DNA of 64,000 nucleotides from Nectonema munidae. Taxonomy: Eukaryota; Nematomorpha; Nectonematoida; Nectonematidae. The stretch lies in assembly GCA_030549495.1 (NCBI GenBank), contig JAUIRK010000664.1:1-64000 (forward strand), written 5' to 3'. A program made the translations under genes and the position numbers. Positions 49,901 through 58,900 of this stretch are shown here, piece after piece (within the stretch, counting starts at the first letter, position 1; every line of letters starts with the position of its first letter). Below the pieces are notes generated by a model. The model was not told the DNA's origin. It did not search any database and saw nothing but the letters and a program-made list of their open reading frames with translations.

Positions 49901-52900
49901 TTTGTAGAAACGAAGGACCAGAAAGCTACTTGCGTGGTATGCAGGGAAAGTATTGCCGTTCTGAAAGAGTACAATCTTCGGCGTCACTATGAAACAAAAC
50001 ATATATCAAAGTATTCAATGTTTTCTGGAAAGTTACGCTCTGAGAAATATGAGTCCATGAAACGTAGTTTAGAAACTCAAAGAAATCTCTTCAGGAGAAA
50101 GTTTACTGAAAATGAATCCGTCACTCATACAAGTTACAAAATAGTGCATAAGATGGCAGAGCGAGGAAAACCGTTTACTGATGGCAACTTCATCAAAGAG
50201 TGCATGATGGAAAAGGCAAATGACTTTTGTCCTGAGAAAGCCAATTTGTTTGGAGGTATCAGCCTTTCGGCAAGTTCAGTTGTGCGGAGAACAGAAGAAC
50301 TTGGAGAGAACATAGTGCTACAGATACACGAGAAAGCTAGGAACTTCTTGTGGTATTCTCTTGCGATAGACGAGTCTACTGATCTCTCGAGTACGTCACA
50401 ACTTCTCGTGTTCATTCGTGGTGTCACTTTAGACTTTCAGATAACGGAAGAGTTGGCATCCGTTTGTAGCATGCATGGAACAACAACTGGAAAAGACATT
50501 TTCACGGAAGTGCAGAAAACTTTGCAAGACTATAACCTTCAGTGGAATCAGCTCCGAGGTGTTACAGTTGATGGAGGAAAAAACATGGCTGGAGTGAGAA
50601 AGGGTCTGGTGGGGCAGATCAGGACTCATTTAGATTTGCGAATTTCGGGCGCTCTGTTCATACACTGCATCATACATCAACAAGCACTCTGTGGGAAAAC
50701 CTTAGATATTTCTTGTGTACTGAAACCAGTCCTTTCTGCTGTGAACTTCATTCGGGGACATGCACTCAATCACCGTCAGTTCCAGGTTTTTCTTGAAGAA
50801 ATTGATTCTGATTTCTGTGACTTGCCTTATCACACAACAGTGAGGTGGCTCAGCTGCGGTAAAGTCTTGTTTCGTTTTTTTAAGCTTCGAAACGAAATAG
50901 ATGTTTTTCTCACCGAAAAAGATAGAGCTGATCCACAGCTGTCAGATCCTACCTGGCTGTCAAAGTTGGCATTTTTGGTCGACATCACATCCCACATGAA
51001 TGAACTGAACCTGAAACTTCAGGGAAAAGATAACCTTATCTGTGATCTTTACAGAATCATCAAACGAATTCGGAGAAAGCTGTCATTGTTTGAAGCACAA
51101 CTGGAAGGAGAAAACTCCCCTCTTTTTCACTTTTTTAAAAAGTTTTTTCTTCATACGTTGAAAAAAGAAATCTCTTTTTTTTTAAAAAAAAATATTTGAC
51201 TTTTAAATAAAAATTTTTTGGAGAGATTCTCACTCAAAGAAGAGAAGGTTTTCAGGTTCTGCCACACTATGGAAAGCCCCACCTGATCTGCAAAATGCCA
51301 AAGCAAAGAAGATCTTGAAGCAAGGTTATAAACCCATCTTGATTAGTGGAAAGAAATTCGGCAGTTTCAATAGATTTATGCAACCTCATCCATCCCAAGT
51401 AAGGTTTATCAAAGATAAAGTGATTCCACAATTATTTGAAGAAGGAATCATACAGAAGACCAAGCATAGCCGAATAACCTCTTCAACCTTTATCATTCCC
51501 AAAGGAAATCATGCCGTGAGGTTCATACAAAACTTCAGTTTTACGAAAGAGCTGCTAAAGAAAAGGAGCACTTGGAACTAAAAGGAGTTACCTCACTCAT
51601 CTACGACTTGTATAATTACAACTGGGCAACAAAACTGGATGTTTCGAATGCATTTTATGGACTTCGCATTCATCCTTCATACAGGAATTTGTTTGGTTTC
51701 AAAATCAAAGAAGAAAGATACGAGTTCTGCCGTCTCCCTATGGGTGCAAATTTCGCCCCTGGAATCCTGCAGTTTGTGCTTAACACGTTACTAAAGGTCT
51801 TCCAAGGAAGGCACCCGGAATTCAAGTACAAACTGTATCTGGACGACATTCTCATCCTGGGCACCCAAAAGGAGATGGTTGATTCTCTCACAAAGAAGCT
51901 CCTTGTTTACTTAGATAAAGAATGCAACATCTGCATCAATAGGACAAAGTCCATCACATATAGTTGCCAAGTAATGCGTTACCTTGGCGTAATTCTGGAC
52001 CTTCAAAAGAAGGAAATCTACCTGGATGAAGGCACGAAAGACAAGTGCCGTAAGGCTATCATCCTCCTATGCACAGGTAAAGACAACAGTCAGTCAAGAA
52101 TCCGCCTCTCTGCGCTAGGATTCTTGACTTACTATTTGGCAACAGTGCCAAACCTTTTTCACAACACTAGCATTTGCTACAAACCCTCAACTCCTAAATA
52201 TGTCTGGCAGGAGTTATGGAGAAGAATCAATGGCAAATACAAGATGATACAGCCAGGAGCCCCCACACTGAAACTCTACGTGGATGCTACAGAAACAACA
52301 ATAGGCATCAGATGCAAACAGGTCTCCTTTTCTCTTTATTTTAAAGCTCCACGTAGAATAGAGGTCATGGAACTCCTGGCTATCTGCATTGGATGTCACT
52401 TCTCGAAAAGAAAGACGCAAATATACTCCGACAGTCTTTCAGCTAGTGGTGCCTGGGCAGCCGGCGGCAGCAGCTCCAAAGCACTAGATAGGATCATCAA
52501 AGGCTACCACAGGAAGCATGAAAACTCGTTCCTTGCAGACTCCAAAAGCACCAGTTACGTACACACCTCGCAAAATCCAGCAGACCACCCATCGAGGCTT
52601 CAGCCACCAATACCCTACGCCTTAACTATATAAGCAGCGGTTCTACACAAGCCTCTCATTATATTCTTATTTAGAAAATTTTTACCTCTACACCCACCCA
52701 CTCCACCCTCATCAAATTTTATGTGTGTTTTGGGCATTTATTGTAGCCCTTTTCTTTTGTGTTTTAATTTGTAAAAGTTTAATAAAGGCAAAAAGCCAAG
52801 ATTCATGGCCTCTATAGGCGATGGAAGATCTGTATCTTCCTCCGTAGGGTTTTGTACTTTTTCAGGGGGGTTGTGCTCTTCTACTTTTCTTTTGTTGATA

Positions 52901-55900
52901 AAATTTAATTAAAGATTTTTTTTTTTGTGGTTCTTTAAAAAATCTTTTTTTTTATAAAATATTTTTTTTGTAGAGAGATCTATATATAAAATATATTTTT
53001 TATATTTTTTTTTTTTTGTTTGATAATCTTCCCTGCCCTCCCCCTCATTCATTCCTTTCTTCATTGTTTTGAAGGAGTGTGTTGAAGTCTGTCCCAAATA
53101 CTTCTGTTAGGACGCCTTCTAGCATATCGCCTTCAATGAAGTATTGTGTTTGAGCAGGCGCTAGCGAGGGTTCATCTGAGGAGTTGAAAGGAAATTCTTC
53201 GATTTCTTTGGCTAGTTTATTAACAATTTCCACATTGTAATCAGAAATGTGTCTAATTGTTTCCTCACCTGTAATGGGAATTTTGAGAAAATCTAAGTCC
53301 CGTGCTTCATTAGGCACTTTTGGGATTAGTGCCTCATTAGGCGTGGAAAGATCTAAGCCTGGGGGCCAGCTTTCTGGCGCATCCCAGTAATTTTCTTTCA
53401 GCGGATCTGAGTCATCTAGAGCCTTGTGGTTCTTCAGATCATGAATTTCCTCATGTGAGGGTATTGTTTGTGACACTTCTTCTTCCGCTATGGCTTCCAT
53501 TGGCGAGCACAAAGGCTCTGCGTTCAATGCTATCTCCTCTCCCGGGGATGGAGAGGGATTACCATTAAAGTAAGAAGGAGGAGATGATACCAAGCCTTCT
53601 TCTGTGCGGGTGAGCGCGTCATCAATTAAGTATTCAGGGAAAGGAATGTCCATTTCCCTGGCCTGGCTGGTGTTGGATATGTCAGCCAGGACTTTGAAGA
53701 AGTTCTTACTTCTTCTGGCTCGGGCCGCGTCTGCCCGTCGTTGCTTTCGAGTTTTTTTGGAAGGGTTGTCGAAAGGGCTTTCTGCTTGGCATGCTTGAGA
53801 TTTCAGGAACTGGTATAGCTAACGTTGCCTTCTTTGATAACTTTTTAGTAAATAAATATGTTGGTTGTCTTTGTTTTTTTTCTGCATCTCACGCCACTCA
53901 CCCATAATTAACATGGAATGCTAAACTAAGTTTGTAGTCTTTTTTCTACTAGAGCTTTCTTTCTGGCTTGCAAGTATTGTACAGAATGATTATGCGGCCC
54001 GCACTCGCCATTCTTTCAGTTATCCGGCCCTCTAAGAAAAAAGTTTGGTGACCCCTGCCTTAGAGTGTTCATCAAAGTATATAGGATCATAAGAATTAAT
54101 TCATTCACGGAAAATGCGCGTATACGTATTAGAATTAAATATGCAAACTAGCTTTCAGTATTAGATAAAGATAGTATGCCTGATAACATTTCGTTCGAGA
54201 TAAATATGCGAAAAAATAATGATATAGGAAATTCACTTGATCATAGAAAATGTTTTAAACATATTAAAAAAAAGTACATGCAAAAAAAGCAAATCCAAAG
54301 ATTTTTTTAATTTTTATAGATGGCGTTAATTTATTAGGAGTTAATATGATTTAAGCTAAAATTTTAGAATAAAAAAGTTCTATTATCCTATGTTTTATCA
54401 TGAACAACAACATATAATCTTTGTACTTAAAATGCTAGACGAAAATATTTTCATAAAATTTGGTGTAAAAAATGCATAGGGTCCGTAAACTACGTTATAA
54501 GATAAGAGTCTGTAAAGCGAAGGAGCTTTAAATTATAGAGTTCTAATACAGTTATGTGCTATAAAAGATATTTACTTCGCTCAAAATCAATATTGTTGTT
54601 AAATAAATGAATATTGAAAGTAGCAATTGTTTGTATCCTGACAAACGGCATTTAAATTTAGTGCAATCTTAGGTGTGCCAAGAAATAGAAAAGTTTGAGA
54701 AACTTGAAATGTCGTTATAACACAAAATATTTCTTTTATTTTTTGCCAATACACACATGTGCGTGCCATTGCATATTTGTCTGCATGCGATATGTTGCAA
54801 ATCACTGGCGTAGAGTAATTTACTTTAGACTTTAGAATATTACTTGTATTACGCAAGTAACACTTACACATGTCATGCTACGCATCTCAAATAAAAATAT
54901 TCTTTCACAAAATGAAACTAATTCTGATTGAGATGTGCACAATTGGCAGTCCTCTGAATCCGATACCGGGTACTATGTGTAGCTTCGAAGTAAATATGTA
55001 CCTAGAAAACCTACAATTTGTTTATTCTTTTTGAGCAGGCCTGAAAAAAGAAAATTTTTTTTTGACGGAGAACGATTTGGAGCGAGAAGTTAAATTTACA
55101 CCTGCCAAGACATATAACTTCACCACAGACTGCCTCTTCCTGACTCTAAAGTGTCTGAGCATTGGATTTTCTCCTGCCGCTTCCAAATTGTTTGATCTGT
55201 CACAAAATATTCAACGAATGAAAACACTGCTTGAATCCTTCAATCAAAAACAAATCACAGGCAGTCTAGTCCAGATTCTTGAGAATCGTATTCGAAAAGG
55301 TCAGTCTTATGATATCTAGGGATGTTAAATTCACTTAATATTTTATACAAAGTTTAATATGTATTTTTCTCATTAGTTCCAAACTTTTATATTTTTAAAT
55401 CAACTGACTAATTAACTAATTAATTAATTACTATTTATTTTAGTGAGTTAGGATTAACCAAGTTAATCCAGATTACCAGATTTTTATTTAGAAGTTGCAT
55501 TTTTCTGTAAGAAGCAAGAAATATCTGATATAATCATTTCGTTATTTGCTTTAATAAAATATAAAAATTTATTGGCGATTATTACACAATATATTGGAAG
55601 GAATTTTGGATAATTCTCTTAATTCTAAAAAGAAAAAGATAAATAGCGAAAGAACAAGAAAAGTACAATGATTCAATGCTTGGACTGACTTTACATCTCT
55701 TTCTAGAGACTGTTTTTTATTTGAAATTCGGGGTGTAAAAAATGTTTTCTTTTCAAAAGTTTTAAATGCGAATTTACTATTGAGCATGAAAAAGAACAAT
55801 TATGAACTACCTAACAAATAAGCCACAAATAGAGCATTAAACATCTTAGTGAAAAAACCGATAAGTATAAAGATGTGTACTAATTACTAAATTTTTATTT

Positions 55901-58900
55901 GAACATTTATAGATGAAATTAAATGAGACTTTACTGGGAGTTCATGAAACTCTACTTCGAATATATTCCACAAAGAAAATAATGATAATTTTTCTACAAA
56001 ACAAGATGTTAACTCAAACAGAACTAGATAATAAAGATCGAATCTATACTAGGAGGGGTAAGGTTTCATGCTTTGAGTATCAGAGTATAGAAGGCCTCAA
56101 GCGCTAGTGCGTGATGGTAGAGAATTGCAGTGAAAATAAAGAAAATATATTATATCTTATAAAATCTCACACTGCAGCACGAAACATCTCCATTAAATCA
56201 TTTTTCAGCCTTGACACATCTATTGCGTGTTATCAATTGTTGTGTTGCAATTCTTCAGCTGGGCCAAACTTTATTGAATTGTGCATGATTTAGGTTTTTC
56301 ATATACACAGTTGATCCTTTATAACGCAGATGGGAGGGGGGGGGGATCTGGAACCCATGTTATATGCCCATAAATACGGGAGCCAAAACCCATCTCGCGT
56401 TTTATTGGATATGCTGTGTAGTTTTACCTTACGCCAATCCTAATCCACAGAAATTATATTTTTACACAAAGTTTTACCCATCCTTGAAATATATAAATGT
56501 TTCATCTTTTTTTTAAAGCATTTTCCCTCTTTCTCTCATATAAAGCGATTTTGAAAGAGCCAGGTTTCGTTGAGTCCTGCATCAATCTGTGCTCTGCTGT
56601 TGCCGGTCTCCTCTCCCAAATCTCTATGATTGATGAAGCCATAGAAATTGAAGGAGGAAGCAAGAATGCCGAAAACCTCATCATTTGCGGTCCAATAACT
56701 CTTAAAGCGTTTGCTCCAATCTCCTTCCCGCCCTCAACACACCCCTCCTTTATTTTGACAATGATTCCAGAATTTTTTCTTCAAAACTTCCTAGATCTCT
56801 TTCCTTTTCTCCACAGCTTTTCTCCTTCCTCAATTGAGGTATTCTTTATATCTTATTTTCATGCTTTAATTTAATACTTCTGATCGATAAATTGGCATAA
56901 AGTGTTTATCTTAACAGATTCGTTTTTCAATACTTTTGAAAGCGAATTTGTGTTGTAGTAGTCTAGTAAATATTTTTTTTGTGAATGATTTACTGTTTTT
57001 TTCCAAAATGATAATAATCAATACCGAATTAACACTAGAATAACACTTCTGCATCCCTTGTTTAGTCCTCATTATCAATTGCCTGAATTTATCCTTTGCT
57101 TTGACTACTATTGGTGTTCTGTCTTAGACAAGGAATTTTGCTGGAGATGTGGAAGAAATCATTTTAACAGTCTTAAAGTGTTTAACACCGTTAACTGTCA
57201 AAATCTATTGCAAAGCAGGATATTTGTATAAAGGTCGTAGCCAATAGTCGACTACGCTCGTAAGCCGATTATTATGGAAGACATGAATATCAAATATTTG
57301 ATTGGCAGTACTCTTTGAATTTTGATTGTTGTGTCAGTGATTATATGAAAGGATTCCTAGTCAAAACGATTCCCTTTTTTTTTAATTTAAAGTTGTATTT
57401 TCTAAATCAATGTTTTGATTAACACTAAAATGGCCAGAGTAATGCCTATATATAAAGAAAGGCTTATGTGTCGTTTTCGACACCAAAAATATTTTTTGTT
57501 TTTATTCGTATCTTACTTTTATTTTTTTAATTGAATAAATTTATTTATATTATATTTAACTTAAAATTTATTTATATACATTCACATTATCAATAAATTA
57601 TAAAAAAAAAGTTTTTTGAAATCTTTCAAAAACACTTTATTTTTTAAAAATATTAAATTTTGATAAAATTTATAAAAAAAATTATATATTAAAATTCACA
57701 TATCACACGTTTTACAAACAGCGTTAAATTCTGGTTTCTTTTGAGGAAAACTTTCCACATGTAGGTTTCATGCAAATTTTGCAAATTGAGACCGTGACAT
57801 ATTTGCAATTTCTCAGCGAACATTTTCTTCTCTTTTTCATTGGAGTATTAGAACTGTTACTATCTTCATCAACTTCACAAGTTTTTGAACTCTTTTTTCC
57901 AAAAAAGAAGCACGAAGTCCTTGGATGAGATCAATGATGAAGTATTTTCTAGTAATTTTTTTTCCAGTTACTTTTTTGTAAACTAGAGCTGAAATGTCAA
58001 AAATATTAGCCCAAACAGGAAGTGGTCAGCGTCTTGAGGCAGAACGTGTGCTGTATTGTCTCAACATTTGATCCACAACATCTACTCCTACTTTGTTTTT
58101 ATTGTAGAAACAAACAACTTCTGGCTTTTTTTCATATCATTAGAAATGGTTGGAGAGGAATGCATAGTAGAAAGTAAACAGACCGACTTACTTTCTTTAC
58201 ACTGATAATAATAATTAACAAACATGATACCACTTTCTCTATTGTAAAAAAATTGCTATCATACTTTCCACCTTTTTTGAAACTTGTCATATCTTTACAA
58301 AGATGTTTGCTATTTGGACGAATTATACAAACTAGACTTTGCTCTTGAAGTTTTTTAGTGAGTTCAAATGAAGTGAAAAAATGGTCTGTTGTGATGTTGT
58401 AGCCAAGTTTATTTATGGGTTTTGTGATTTCAAGTACAACACTTTCTCGCAAAGGAAGTCCATTTCTAGATTCTTTTTTCTGTGCTCCAAGATATGGTTT
58501 GATATTACAGACATATTTTGAGACTACTTCAGCTAACATCCAGAACTTAATGCCAAATTTATCAGGCTTATTTGGCATATAGACTATAAATGGACATCGG
58601 TTCTTGAAGGGAGGAGCTGTTCATCGACTGTTAGACTGAAATCTGGTGTATAATTTTTACAGCAGTTTTGAGAAATTAGTGTTGATCTAAGAAGTATTAA
58701 TTCACAATGGATTCTAAAGTCGGTGAGTGATTGATCGACATATCATCGTGTCACAACAATCCTCCAAGATAATTGATATCAACATCAAATTTTTTGTAAT
58801 GTAACGTTCGGAGAAGAAGAAAATTAAGTATTTTCAACCAATATGCAATGTCAAAGTATTTTTTAAGCTTAATATGTTCTTACTAGCTAAAGATCCGAAG

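Larger units (their letters stand above)
51140..53810. mobile_element. fossil integrase-less RT/RNase H element (DIRS-like or hepadna-like)
   Basis: A foreign block inside the hAT. It has a reverse transcriptase-RNase H region on the + strand and an acidic frame on the - strand, converging on an AT-rich centre. No integrase, protease or long terminal repeats are seen. Weakly similar inverted sequences (TAAAAAGTT...ACGTT) may mark its ends. The borders are inferred from where the hAT sequence stops and are uncertain on the right. It is broken, with about one break in the enzyme region, but otherwise well preserved and therefore probably not old. Confidence 0.6.
49036..54057 (+). mobile_element. 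hAT transposon interrupted by a reverse-transcriptase element
   Basis: Inverted ends CAGGGGTCACCAAACT (16 bases) are followed on the left by GC-rich CGGCCCGCGGGCC. The flanking 8-mers GCTTAGAG and CCTTAGAG agree in seven of eight. The left half contains a transposase; its 3' half is missing. A different element occupies about 51140-53810. It lies inside the piggyBac at 46466-54527. Confidence 0.88.
46466..54527 (-). mobile_element. piggyBac transposon interrupted by a hAT
   Basis: TTAA at both borders (46462-46465 and 54528-54531). The left end begins CCTTCGCTTTACGGACCCTA and continues TGCATTTTTTACACC. The right end repeats both blocks inverted but separated by about 25 extra bases, so the inverted repeats are asymmetric. 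Four bases (AGCT) lie between the outer block and the right TTAA. Without the 5-kb hAT insert it is 3.0 kb, normal for piggyBac. It carries one transposase gene on the - strand. Confidence 0.85.
44272..55038 (+). other. UBE4A intron 9 (nested transposons)
   Basis: 10.8 kb, mostly mobile DNA: a Buster-like hAT remnant (44950-46461) and a piggyBac (46466-54527) that contains a hAT (49036-54057) that contains a reverse-transcriptase element (about 51140-53810). Confidence 0.85.

Noticed and set aside
54532-54640. Other half of the Buster-like hAT BED finger beyond the piggyBac right end
   Set aside because: The reverse complement gives stops and no cysteine pair in the needed frame.
55941-56057. 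117-nt exon-like segment in UBE4A intron 10
   Set aside because: Borders (gggag, gtaagg) and phase would allow a cassette exon, but the acceptor has no pyrimidine tract and the direct joint of exons 10 and 11 aligns better with the family.
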